The notes below the pieces were generated by a model. It searched no databases and was not told where the DNA came from. It was given only the letters and a program-made list of their open reading frames with translations. A stretch of DNA of 64,000 nucleotides from Astropecten irregularis. Its lineage: Eukaryota > Echinodermata > Asteroidea > Paxillosida > Astropectinidae. The position numbers were made by a program, and so were the translations under genes. Every line of letters begins with the position of its first letter. Positions within the stretch are counted from its first letter, which is position 1. The stretch lies in contig OZ020250.1 of NCBI GenBank assembly GCA_963971285.1, positions 22,162,783-22,226,782 of the forward strand, read 5' to 3'. This document shows, piece after piece, positions 1 to 53,775 of the stretch.

Positions 1-492
1 CTGCATGTATATGCATGGAATGTATGAACTGTGTGCAGATAATGCGGACCAGTCTACACACAATGACGTCTTCTGTTGATGAAATGTGTCGATCCACTGG
101 TTTCTGGCAGAGCAATGTATCATGCTCACATAATCATGCAAAACATGCACAATAGATAAATTGGTTTAGTCTTGAATGAATACCTTCAAATGCCAAATAG
201 AAATGAAAGACAAGAGACTGTAATTTACTTTCAAGATTTTGAATGATTCTGATAACTGACATTAAGCAACAAAAAGGAATGATGATGATCATTACGGACA
301 CGGAAACTTGAGTGAATCTTGGAGAACTTGATTGAAGATCAAAGAGAACTTCAATAAATCTTGAAGACTCCAATGAATCTTCAAAAACCAAATAATCCCT
401 CAAACAATATTTCAAGCTCAATTATAATAAGCCCTTCAGAACAAACAATGCCAAACTATTTGAATAGATGAATTAATATCCAGATAGCTTAC

Positions 493-21614
<21,122 letters not shown>

Positions 21615-23403
21615 GATTAAATCAAGGAGTTATTTAATCATCCTGCATAAAAAAATAGAAAACGACAAGTGCTGTTTAATTTCCTCGGACAAAACAAATA
21701 CCAAATGAAATTGAAAAGAGAAGAGAAAAAACAACGAGAAATGTACAAAATAAAGGGAATCAAAATCAAAAGAATTTATGGCCTAAGGTTATTTGGCAGA
21801 CACACAACTAAATTGGATAGATGAGATGTGTTTACGATAAGATAAGAAATGACATTATAATATTTAAAGCTATACGTCAAACATTTATGTACAATTACCA
21901 CTATTTGTCAGGCTCTATTCTAAGACATTCACAATGAGTAGACCCAGTAAACGAGGCGCTGCACTCCTTGTTTTCGTTAAATTAATGCTAGTATTAGTAA
22001 GGCCCTAATTAATTAGTAGCAATGCATTACTACGGCATGGACAGTCAAATCCCAAAATAAAAACAAAAGGATTAGGCCTACATGTACACAGCGACCCATT
22101 TACAAATACTAGGTCTAGCCTCTAATGTCTCAACAACGATTGAATTGTCAAACATTTAACATTGTAAATCCAGAAAACTAGGTTTTGATTTTCTTTACGA
22201 CATGATTATGTGATAAAAATAATTGACGTTTAATTACGAACCATTGGAAGAATGATATTGCAGAGTTTGCAAAACAGAAGTCTGCGATTTGGTTTGGTTT
22301 TAACCAGTGCCAGTCAGTCGTTGCTTGTTCAGCAAGTCCTAGTACATGTAGTTACCTGATATGAGTGCTAGACCCACAGCCAACTCTCAACTCATTACCG
22401 TTTAACCCAAGACAACCTTTCCACGAAGGCAGAGGCCACTGAGCCACAGGTTTCGATCAACAACAAGACGTTCGATTTTTCCTATCGATCCTCTCACCAA
22501 GCTTCACAGCTTTCAAGTGATCACTATTCTATCCATCAGCCATTGTTGGACAATCGAAACAGAGGATTTACGAAGATATCTTATTGTGCGAACTGTCCGT
22601 ACATATGTCGCAAACATAAATCTTTAATTGCACATGAAAAATGAAGCAGTGCCAATCAATTTACACACGTTCAGTGCAGATTTTGTTCAATGGTGCATGT
22701 AAATGAGCCAGTCTCCTAGAAACACACGTAAACGGTGCTAGTTCGACGACAGGTGGCGCTATTCAGTTTTTTATCCAACTTATTTTTTTCAAGACACTCA
22801 CTACAAACGAACTTATGCAGTGTTTTCCATGGTCTGTAGGCCTATTAATTTTGGAAACCAACAAACTAATTATTGATAATAATTACTACAAGCCTAGTTC
22901 CATTTCCCCCAAATTTTCGTTGATATTCAGCACAATAATTATTGACAACATAATTTTTTAACATCTCGAATCTTTCCATTCTTTCTAAATGTACAACATA
23001 TTGGACTAATTATCAAAACATTAGCACCAAAATAACCAGAAAGGAAAATGACTTGATTAATTTCAATTAATTGATAAGTGATTTACTGGAGTAGGATTCG
23101 AATGTGCGACCCCCGGAATATCGTACCAGCACTCTAAGGTTTGTTTTTGTGAGACTGAAATTCTTAGTGATAAAAAGAGCTTGCATGGAAATGAGTGAGA
23201 CTTTTTCAGTCATTGTGCTGAACTTTTGGTGTCTCATCAGTAACAGGTTTTGCGCAGTTGTACTGTAGATTGTATTGGAATGGTAGGCCTACTACTATAG
23301 TACTAACAAACTGAGAAAATGAAAATTCAACTCTTAGGTACGGGGAGGTGTTTTTGTGAAATACTACCGGTCAAAAATATGTAAAGTCCACTTATTGGCC
23401 TAC
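21615..23403. other. 5' flank or first intron of the WD40 gene
   Basis: No coding signal beyond an apparent acceptor at 21643-21644 (minus) that would start the first coding exon in its 5' UTR. The rest is AT-rich and contains a degenerate SINE near 23045-23140. Confidence 0.5.
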
Positions 23404-23459
23404 CTTGTGCCGGTGGTGAAGTTGTGAGCACTTGGTGGACCTCCAGCCTGCCTAGCCAT
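23404..23459 (-). CDS. possible alternative first coding exon of the WD40 gene
   Basis: On the minus strand an ATG in good context (ATGG) opens 18 codons reading MARQAGGPPSAHNFTTGT and ends in AG|GTAGGC, a good donor, in phase 2. The exon at 21614-21493 also ends in phase 2, so this exon could splice straight to the exon at 21094 (giving ...GTRKPSMPTGGG) as a second N-terminus. Joined instead to an apparent acceptor at 21643, it would read only a few codons and stop, acting as 5' UTR. This is inferred from phase and splice motifs alone. Confidence 0.4.
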
Positions 23460-24912
23460 GATTGCGAGTAGGGGTGAGTGTCGCTGGTGGAACTTTATAG
23501 CGGGGAAGCTTGGCGTTCCAATTACTAATGCAGTACCTGGGTTTCGCCGACAGTTAGTCTTTATCAATATTCCTCAGCAGTTGTGGCTCCAGAGAAAGTT
23601 TTTTAGCCAGTAACGTTACTATATCGACACTGGCCAGTGAGGCACTAAGTGGGCAAAATATTATGCTTAGTTAGACACCGGTAAAACTGCATGACCATGC
23701 TCGCCTAGAATGCTTCAGAAACAATAATTTGCCGCACTGAGCTATGGTGGCTAGAGTAATTTTCACCCGCACGAAACGTTTGCAGAAAGAGGAATTTGTC
23801 TTCTGACGCGGAGAGCAAACCAAACTCTGCTGAAAGCTTCTCCACTGACACTGTGACAGACTGATGACTGAATAATAACTTTACAGCGGCGTAATGATAA
23901 AGTAGTGAAGTGACTTCAAAGGCAAACGCCTCCCTAGTCTGAAACAAGTGCAGCGGCACGGCACACTTATCAAAGCCCCTCCACCGTGTCTATACGCTCC
24001 ATCCATTTGGTGTGTGTGTCATTTCCCCTCTTGTTTTCATTTTGTTGGAATTTTAAACATCATAAATTTGCAAATAATATAGCAATGAAAATTATTCTTT
24101 TACATTTTTTAAAAACCTTGCAATTATTCCCTCGATTCACGGAGGCCCTATTTTTTTCTAAGTCCACAAAATTGCAGACGATAATGGAAGAATGTTGCCT
24201 GACATTGAAGCTGCTTTGTCATTGGTCAATTAACTTGCATTGAGCAATGTCACTGGACAAAAGAAGTTCCTCATTTAAATAAAATATGATCAAAGTAAAC
24301 AAGTACAACTTGTCCTGTGTTTTATCAAAAATGGTATGGTCATGCATGGGCCATTAACAGTGTGTCTTACAATGAGCATTTGTGTCTGCATTGAAGTTGC
24401 TTTGGGCCTTGTACTAAATTTGCAAATTAATTCGAGACTTTGAAAATCTTACGCAAGGTGGTTTAAACGAGATGATCTTAAAGGAGTGATGCCTCCCTTA
24501 GCACACAGTGCACTTAAGACTCCTTTGAGGATTACGAGGATATTTGTTTATTTAAAAAGAATAACAGTTCAGGGCAGGAACTTTGGTGGAGCTGGAGCAT
24601 GCACAACAACTATTTTACTGCCTTGGCGCCCTTCAAATTAATGTTGAAGAAGACTCCGTCCAGAAATTCTAGGTATTTTGTGACAAAATGTGGACACAAT
24701 ATAATCCATTGTTGCCCCCTCTTCCACCAGCCGGAATCTGTCAGCCCCTCCCCCCCCCCAAAGGGGGTGGGGCTAGGGTAGTGGATGTTAAACACAAATC
24801 AAACTGTTGAGGGCGCTATTCACTTTACTCTCAGTCTGGTTCCCCTTCGCATTAAGCATTAAGTGAATAGTGGTGAGTTGTAGTACCAGACATTGTACAC
24901 AGTAGATCAACA
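23460..24912. other. intergenic region between the WD40 gene and RNF113
   Basis: The two genes diverge here, so both promoters should lie in this stretch. I see no TATA box at a convincing position and no gene. A poly-C/poly-G patch lies at about 24745-24775. Confidence 0.5.
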
Positions 24913-39063
<14,151 letters not shown>

Positions 39064-39971
39064 GCAGGGTCAAAGGTCAACTCACCTTGCATCCTGTCAT
39101 CTCACTCATCTCATTTTTCTTTGCTGAAAAGGGACACACCCTCTTGCTCGAAAGAAAATGTTGTTTTACTTGTTTTTATTTAATTTCTTATTTCTTTAAG
39201 TAAACTTATCATCCTGCCTTACGTCTCTTGTATCAGAATTCTTTATTTCGTTCTTTTGATTTCTTTTTATATACAATCTGCACAATCATTCATGTCATTG
39301 CATATGAATCACGTTTTCATGCACTTTTCTTTTAGTCTATGGCTAAAGCCGGACAAGCTTTTTTATTTCTCTCAGCTGACCAAGCCTTTGTAATATGAAA
39401 TTTACGTAGTAGATGCATCATACACATGCAGTTGGAGATTTCGACTCATGGTGGCAGCAGATACTAGGTCTTTTGGTATAAATGTCTCCATCAGCGTGGT
39501 TAATACCTTTGGTTCTTTCATACTTGCCTCTTGCTCCAGAAGATTTATTTACACAGTGCTCTGTAAACACGTTCCTTTTATTTCTTTCCACTAATGCAAA
39601 ATCTCAAATCCTATTCATTTGCCTTGGTTCTGATTTTCTTTAATATTGACGCTGTCTAAATGTACTTTTTTTTACGAAGTGAAGAATGTTGTGAATTTGT
39701 GAAAATAATGTTCACTGAAGTGGAAAGAATGTATAAGTTTAGAATGAATGGAGCTGAGTTCTTGAGTTTGTTAAATGTAGATGCTTTTCTGAAATTTGGA
39801 GAAATGGACAAAAGTAGGTCTCCTCCAAGAATCTCAAAGAGCTCTCGCCTCATCTGTGTGAATCAGGTAGACAGAATGTGACCTATGATTAACAGGTGTA
39901 CACATTTGAGTGTTTAATACCAATCTCCTTGTTTGCCCCATCCCACCTTCCTAAACGTTTCCCTCTTTCAG

Positions 39972-39990
39972 ATCGGATACAATTTCATGA
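39972..39990 (+). CDS. possible alternative terminal exon of TMEM245
   Basis: Exon 16 reads through a strong donor (CGCAG|GTAGGC at 39060) into TAG. If that donor, or ACTAG|GTGGGC at 39045, is used, a good acceptor (CCTCTTTCAG) at 39971 gives the short ending RSDTIS then TGA. Both donors have the same phase. The choice between ...RTRWAFRR and a Ser-rich ...RSDTIS ending cannot be settled from DNA alone. Confidence 0.3.
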
Positions 39991-42188
39991 ATCAAGGCCA
40001 ACACAAGGAGCGTATTGTATCTGCCAAACTGAGTTAGCCCCAGTGGGTGAGGTTGGTCTGACGTCTAAAATTATAAGCATTATTTAAAGAGAACTAACAA
40101 TTGCTAACATTATAGTATTCTGTATACAGGCTGTTTGCTTTGGTCTCTATGTACATTGTACAGGGTACATTATCTGACAATGGTGGTCACTGTGCTTAAT
40201 ATTTGTGCAAATTTAAAAACTGCTTTAAAACTGTAATAGGCGAAAAGCTGCAAGGTATCTATTTGAAAATGTAAATTTTGTTGTCATCTTTTGCAGTGGT
40301 GCAAAATCCAAACAGTACTCTGTGTACATTGGCATAAAAAAAAACCAAGAGCTGACCATTGACAGCATTTCAACTCATTTCAACTCATTTAAAATCTCCA
40401 CAATTGCTACTGCTGAAGGAAAATAGCGCCCTCTAGTGGCAAATACTGTCGGAGAATGCTTAGCAGATTCATTGTGCCCATTGGTGATAAATTATCAGTT
40501 TTGGATTTATTTGAGAACTTTGTGCTTTGAAAGGAAGCAATTTACTTGGGCCAGTGGTCATGAAAAATTGTTTAAAACTAGATATGATTGTTTTTATTTT
40601 GTTACCAATTTTGACTGTTCAACAGTGATCACAGATCTACAATTCACAACTGAAAAGTGAACTCAAAACATCTCAGATATATTTATTTTTTGAATTTTGT
40701 TTTTTAACCTGTGTGAATAGAAATGTTTGTCTTAGTGCTTTTCAACTCTTATGTATCTTTCATGCAAGCTGTACATAATCTGTTTGATGATGGTGATGTT
40801 GGGTAAACTTAGTCATGCATGAAGTATTGTGCAATAGCGAGTATCTTATAGTAGGTAATCTTTAAGAGAAATTTAAAGTGAAAACAATAGCATCATTTTC
40901 TGTAGTGTACTTAATATGAGAGGTGTATCTCTCAATTGGAATGTTAATTTTCTGTGAGAAAATGCTTTTTTAATTTGAGTCATTAATTTTATGATTGCAA
41001 TGGTATTTTGTACATTGTATTGCTATACTGTAGAGCAAGATGTAGATTATTTGTTCTCCTCTATCCATGACATTCTTAATGTGAGCCATCAGATCCAACT
41101 CCATGGGATTTTATTTTACTCTGATCAAAATTAACCATGAGAATCCACATACATGTACTATATATTTTTGGTCCAGGGGTATTTTGTTTGAAGTTTTGTT
41201 TCCATGTAATTTCTTTTTTTTTAAGATTACATCAATCCTAATTGCAAGGCAATGTGTGGTGTTATAACAATGTGTGATGTTACAAATGCAGATCACAATG
41301 GTGATAATCATTTTAGGATTAATCTTCTGGATTTTGTGAATTTTACCCCAGGTTCTTAATCTTTTTATCACATTAATATCATAATGTCATCAGTGCTCTG
41401 GTAAAGGTGTTATAGTCTTGATAAGTTGATAAGGTAAGAGGAGCCTAGTTAAGAATTGTAACCATATTGCTATTGCTTGCTGTAGTCTAGAAACCTGTTA
41501 TGCAAACTTCCACTACTCTGCATGAACTTGCCCATAAGAACTTCAGATAGCTAAATTGTTTATGGGTTACTGTCTAAAATGCTTAGCAGCTCGTGTGTGG
41601 CATATTGTTATGGTACAATATTCAGTGCAAGAAATTATAATATTGGAACTTTCTGGGTTTTTTTTCATTTACACTGATCTTGTTTATTGATACAAATCTA
41701 TAAATACATAATCCTACAAAAATTACATTGAAAGAAATGTACTTTCTCCTGATGATAGTGATTATTTGGGCATTAATTCATAATGGATTGAAATGATGAA
41801 TGGGACCACAGCAGTCAGTCGTTAATTTACAGATTCACACTTTTGAATCACACTTTTGACAGTACATGTCTGCCTTTTAAAGTGAGTTTTGGGAACATCG
41901 AATCACCAGTACTACAGGTCTAGCTATTTGACATTTCCGCTCAAAAGAGAGCTTTTTGTTATTTACAAGTCTTGATAAACAATTAAAAAACACCAAGTAT
42001 CAAAATAGTTTCATTCATGATTTGAATATACATGTACATGTATATCTTTACAAAATAGTCTATGGACTAATCACAGTAATTCAGTGGTTGATTTTCATTG
42101 GCTTAATGTTCATTCACGTATAAATGACATCAATGATTGTAATGTATTAAGATGGACAAAGTCTAGGGTGGAACTGACTGATTAGACG

Positions 42189-42325
42189 GTTATTGAGAAG
42201 TGAACAAAGAAAAATTTACTGGAGCGGGATTCGAACCAGCGATCTCTGGAATACCCTACTTGCACTCTACCAACTGAGCTATCCAACCCTTTGTTGGTGT
42301 CCCTAATAGTCAATTGTCTTTGTTT
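42189..42325 (-). mobile_element. tRNA-derived SINE (type 1)
   Basis: A near full-length copy between TMEM245 and the 149-aa gene, keeping both promoter boxes on the minus strand. Confidence 0.8.
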
Positions 42326-42593
42326 GGCAATGATAAGAAGGTTTGATAAGAAGGTTAAGTAACACAAATTACATCAAGGAAATGGTTATGTATGTTCATC
42401 TAAACTGAAATGTACACTTTGTAATAATGGTAATAAAAGACAAAGGTCTGCCAGCAGCAATTAATGCTACGTGTCCATTTTGTGGCTTTTGTTTCCTCAC
42501 TGTATAAACATAATTACTGTTTTATGGGCATTCTGTAGGAGGTAACAGGAACCACCTTCTTTGACTTCTAGCTGGCTTCAGAGCGTCGGCCAG

Positions 42594-43643
42594 TTAGAAG
42601 AGGGAGAATTCACGGTTTGTGAGGCTCATCTCATTCACAAATCTGTTGGTGAGGGAAAAAGCAAAAATTTATGATCAATCTTCATTTATATAATAAATAT
42701 AGATATAAATATATTCTGTTTGTTTTAACAGGAGGATGAGACCTCCAACTTTCTTTTAAGTATATTTAAGAAGAATCAGTAAATAAGATTGACCTTGTCA
42801 TTTCACTGTTGACCAAGACCCTCCTTGGTACGTGAGTCCATGGTTCTCTCTCATGGATGTTGTCCTTTTCACTCCACCATCCTGGCTTTGAGGATGTGGT
42901 CAGCTGAGCTCGGAACAATTCATTGGGTGCTGAATCAAAGGAAAGAAAAACAAAAATCACGAGTTAAAAATATATATGAACAACATATTTTTCATTTATA
43001 AAGGACTGTTAAAAATGGTTTTACATTCTGAATTAGGCGCTATCATTATTTAAGTGCCATCTTGGAGGTAAAGTGACTGAATATTGAAAATGGCTCAGCT
43101 TTGTAGGCACAGTACATAACTAAGTCAATAAATGGGTAGGGCCTAGTCACTAACTCACCAACTCATAACTTACACTTGGCCGAGGCTCTCGACCTACCTT
43201 CTTCATTTGACCTATATCTGTTCAAGGAAGGACACTATACCAAAATATAAAGTAGGCCGACATAGTACATGTGCATAAAAATATTTTGATGCTTTTGTTG
43301 GGAACACTTCAACTTGAAGTTCAAGTTCAATTAGAAGTCTAACTATTTGAGTAAGCTACACATGCAAAGAAATCTCACCGCTGTTCGTCCTCGTATGCTT
43401 GTGTAGTCGTTCGGTAAATTTCACATAAGATCCATTGTGCAGGTCGTAGTTTCCTGGCTGTATAACTTGATTGTATTTGTGCATATCAATCGGTGGAAGC
43501 TTGGATGTAGGCGGTCTGTACGTCACGTATGACCCTTTGGGAACATCTTGAACGAGTTGGTATCGAAACTCCGAGTTTGGTTGCAAAACTTTCTCTCGAA
43601 TTGGATCTTGGTATCCTAAGTACGTCAGATTGAAGTGAGACAT
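42594..43643 (-). CDS. unrecognised 149-aa protein, divergent from CCT5; candidate ciliary protein
   Basis: Three exons, 43643-43379, 42929-42794 and 42642-42594, join in phase to give 149 residues from MSHFNLTYLGYQDP to NREFSLF and a stop. It is basic, rich in Tyr, Pro and Asn, and has no signal peptide, membrane span or coiled coil. Short tyrosine and proline turns such as GSYVTYRPPTSKLPP, PGNYDLHNGSYVKF and KPGWWSEKDN resemble the style of small axonemal microtubule-inner proteins, but I do not recognise the family. The start has a head-to-head neighbour, CCT5, 573 bp away. An RFX X-box 131 bp upstream suggests expression with cilia genes. The exon structure is well supported; the function is inference. 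Confidence 0.8.
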
Positions 43644-43773
43644 GATGCGCCAAGCAGGATACACTTGACTTCTTCAAAAAAGTCGGTGGTTTTCGTCAGT
43701 CGGCAACTTTGTTTTCAACTCTTTTGTGTAAAGTTCTACTTCCGGGCAAACAGCAACAGCGTCCCTGCAGAAT

Positions 43774-43787
43774 GTTCCCAAGGAAAC
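43774..43787. promoter_or_regulatory. RFX X-box
   Basis: GTTCCCAAGGAAAC fits the symmetric X-box form GTTNCC-NN-GGNAAC. It lies 131 bp upstream of the 149-aa gene's ATG, in the position range typical for ciliary genes. It lies about 430 bp from the CCT5 start. Confidence 0.65.
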
Positions 43788-44099
43788 AACCTCTTGGTGG
43801 CGCTGTGCTTCGAGCGAGCTACTGAATATTCATATTTTTTGTATCAGTCTGGTCTCCTGAATCACACACTATATTATTAGCCATCAATCGAGGAACAAAA
43901 CCAGACTACTGTCGACCAACAAAATTTGGCTCTTTCATTTTTATAAATATCCTCCTGAATATCACCATAATATTTCAGACTATACATTGGCTTATAAAAT
44001 TGAAAAGATTCATCCAAGCTACCCTAATATAATATTTTAATTGATAAAGCGTGGAAAATCTAAGAAAAAACCCCGTCCAAACTCTGCTTACTCACGGCG

Positions 44100-44107
44100 G
44101 CCATTTT
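44100..44107 (+). promoter_or_regulatory. YY1-like site near the CCT5 start
   Basis: GCCATTTT, the reverse complement of AAAATGGC, lies 110 bp upstream of the CCT5 ATG. YY1 sites are common just downstream of start sites in housekeeping genes, so the site may lie in the 5' UTR. Confidence 0.4.
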
Positions 44108-44216
44108 GTTTTCTAGATCTTTCCAATTCGATGTACATGTGCCTACTGTAAAAACCTTTTTCAAAATCCGTCTCCATCCTCGGCTGCTTTTGTCGAATCT
44201 CTTCAAAACCTGAAGC

Positions 44217-50694
<6,478 letters not shown>

Positions 50695-53329
50695 TGGGAA
50701 AGTGTTGGGGGCTTACAGGGGGTAGGGGAGGGGTTATTTGAAGGAAGGATGGGGATTTAGGAATCCACTAGGAATTTTACATGTTTAAATCGGATGAATA
50801 TGAAGCATTTGTCTTGTGTCCGTGTAATGCAATATCTGTCCACTAAAATAAAATCTGTTATCACACGATGTGGTCAACGGTTGAGATCGCGATGTTTCGT
50901 ATGCAAACTGGCAAACTGCAATACTTCATTAGACGATGGCAGTAGTCACATCCATGCTTCTTATATCCGGTTCTGGAGGATTCAAGGTGCGTGGCCTTTG
51001 TACCGTGATTTGACAGTGAATGGGTGCGTGCCATAGCAGGTACTGCATGCTGTCTCAAAGTAGGGGCCCACACCTCAGAGATTTCGATGCTGTTGTCTCT
51101 GTTGATGTGCTGGGGACAGGGGTGGAGACTGATCTGGATGGCCTCCTTGACCCGCCAGGTGATCCAGGGAGGGTCTCTGTCTACACATGTGACGCCGTCT
51201 CACTTTGAGCTGTGTCCCTTCTACCAGAAGGTGCCGAGCCTGATTTCCCTTCGGTTCAGTTTCAATACAGCTTTCCAAGGTCATGAAAAAAAGCAAAATT
51301 TTGGATCAACTGATACCGGTAACCAATCCAAAGAACCCATGCTATGTGTATTGCTGGGAAGCGGTGCTCGGCTGACAAAGTATTTCAATATTAATACATT
51401 CAAAAATAACTTTGGATTTCCAAAGTAGTGGTTTCAAACAAAATGAATGTTGTAACAGAACAGCCAAAAATTCCTTTTTTCGTCTGACAGAAATTCACAA
51501 CGTCCTATATGGATCTCTACAATTTTTTGGAGGTGGGATGGTTTTGCTTGACCATAAGGAATCCGAATTTATTATCCGTGTGCCATTGAAGTCTGTTTGC
51601 ACTCTAAGATTATCCAGAGCATGGAGAAAACATCTTAAAGATGAACATTATATATATTATATATAAACAAACAATTGCGTACTAAACCTTGTCTTTAAAG
51701 TGAATGAAGCTTGTGTGGTGTTATGTTTTTTTTTCACGGTTTTCTTTTGTACAGTGAAGTCAATAAAATGTTTTGCCATGACGGCAACTGAAATGCATAT
51801 GAAGATTTGTTGTGATTCTTATAAAGTTGTACATAAATACATGTACATGTAGTAAGAAATTAAATTGTGGCCCTCCCTACTTTTACTTTACCAATACCAA
51901 TTGGTACCAAAATACCAATATTTATTTGCTCATTTCCAACAGTTCCTTATGCACCATTCCGGAAAAATGTTTAAGACCTCTATTCACCATTGAGGAATTA
52001 CAAATTAAGCTCGAAGATCTCTTTTTTCCTCTGACTTTATGATTAATTCCCCAATTTGCTTCTGGGGGGGGGGGGGGGGGGGGGGACAGAAATTTGTGTC
52101 CAGCCAAATCTTAGACGGGAAGAAACCAAGTAAATATTTAATTGTTTGATTTGAACATTAAATTGAACACAGTTTGAACTAACGAACCCGATTTTTTTCC
52201 TATGAAGACTAATTAATAATGATAGATTGCCCGTACCAGCTTGTCATCAGGAATGGCCTGTAAAGTAAATAACGCCAGTTCTATAAATCATCCGTCAACT
52301 TAATTAGATTACTAGTAATAATTATTGCCATTTTGTATCAATGCTGGTGGTTTTCACTGGTCCCCTGGTAGTTTTCACTGGTTCCCTGGTGCCTGTAATA
52401 TGCCTCTATATGCGTCTTAGAACAGGAAGTAGGGCATCATTATCTCCTGCCTTTGGCTTGTATATATAATTGATTACAAGGTGCCAATGTTGCTAATTGC
52501 GAATCGGATTAAAGAATAATATTACAGCTGAGAGAATGAATGTGGAATGGCTAATGAAGCGCAGGTGGTATTGAAACAGCCGTTCGTGGTGTATTTACAT
52601 AAGAGAGATGGATAAGTTAATGTTCGTCACACATCAACGAAGCAAGACGCCACGCCTGTCCTTGTGCATATTTGCAGGGAATGCTACGCTCCAAGTACGT
52701 GATTTACGGATATCTGTCATTATTTATGAACCAAACGGCCCCGAGTAATGGGTAATGTTGCCCCCTTCCCCCTTCACGCTGCCTCCATGGTCGCTACACA
52801 CGACTAGGATCAATAAAGTCACGGATAACGAGCTCGCAGAATCATCGTGCACGGCGGTTTTTTTCTTCTGTAATATCACATTGGGGAGAACTTGATAGAA
52901 GACTTGAATATTGTATCTAGGACTTATTGGCGTCGCTGGGTCCTGGCAATTGGCCAATCATCCGCCCTAATCGTGATGGTGGCCTCAAATTACTCTGAAC
53001 CAATCAACATTTTGCACGAATGCCCTCGAAAAGCCCATTTGTCGTTTTGGACACGGTTCATTAAGATTCCTCTTTTGCCATTGGAAAATTGTGATTCGTT
53101 GTGGGAATGAAAAATTGCCCGCAATATGATTTAAAGCCAAAACACAAACGCTTTGATATTATGAGGTTTTATATTTTAGAGTAAGAATTTTTTACAATTT
53201 TACAGGAGTCTTAAATGAATCGAGGGTTCAAAAAGTTCATTTTCCCCAAATGATATTTGGCATTTCCAGTTGACAAGCAATTTGTGTCTAAATATTAACT
53301 TCAGGAAAAAGCATGCGAACAAGCTATGA

Positions 53330-53775
53330 AGCCAACAAGCAAGCAATGTAGCAAGCGACCTTGGGAAGCAATCGGGAAGAAGCAATAAGCAAGCAAACAA
53401 GCAAGCAAGCAAGCAGGTAGGGGATCAAGTAGGGGATCAGGTGAGCAGGGGATTAGGCAAGCGGGTAAACAGGGGATAAACCAGGCAAGCAAGCAAGCAG
53501 GATAGGGGATCAAGTATAGGGGATTACACAAGCAGGTAAGCGGGGGGGGGGGGGGGACCAAGTAAGCAACTAGCAAGCAGGTAGGGGATCAAGTAGGGGA
53601 TTAGGCAAGCAGGTAAGCAGGGGATAAACCAGGCAAGCAAGCAAGCAGGTAGGGGATCAAGTAGGGGATTAGGCAAGCAGGTAAGCAGGGGGACCAAGCA
53701 AGCAACTAGCAAGCAGGTAGGGGATCAAGTAGGGGATAAGGCAAGCAGGTAATCAGGGGGACCAAGCAAGCATTC
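53330..53775. repeat. minisatellite, GCAAGCAGGTAGGGGATC-type units
   Basis: About 445 bp of imperfect 60-70 bp units built from AAGCAAGCAAGCAGG, TAGGGGATCAAGTAGGGGAT and GTAAGCAGGGG. A long G run sits near 53542-53554. No gene is near. Confidence 0.9.

Larger units (their letters stand above)
39064..42593. other. TMEM245 3' region and gap to the 149-aa gene
   Basis: Probably a long TMEM245 3' UTR followed by intergenic DNA; genes converge here. The only named features are the possible terminal exon at 39972 and the SINE at 42189. Frames of up to about 90 codons here look like chance. Confidence 0.5.
43644..44216. promoter_or_regulatory. bidirectional promoter region between the 149-aa gene and CCT5
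   Basis: This 573-bp gap separates two divergent start codons, so it should hold both promoters. It contains an ETS-like ACTTCCGG near 43738, an RFX X-box at 43774-43787 and a YY1-like GCCATTTT at 44100-44107 close to the CCT5 start. Transcription start sites cannot be placed from sequence alone. Confidence 0.6.
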
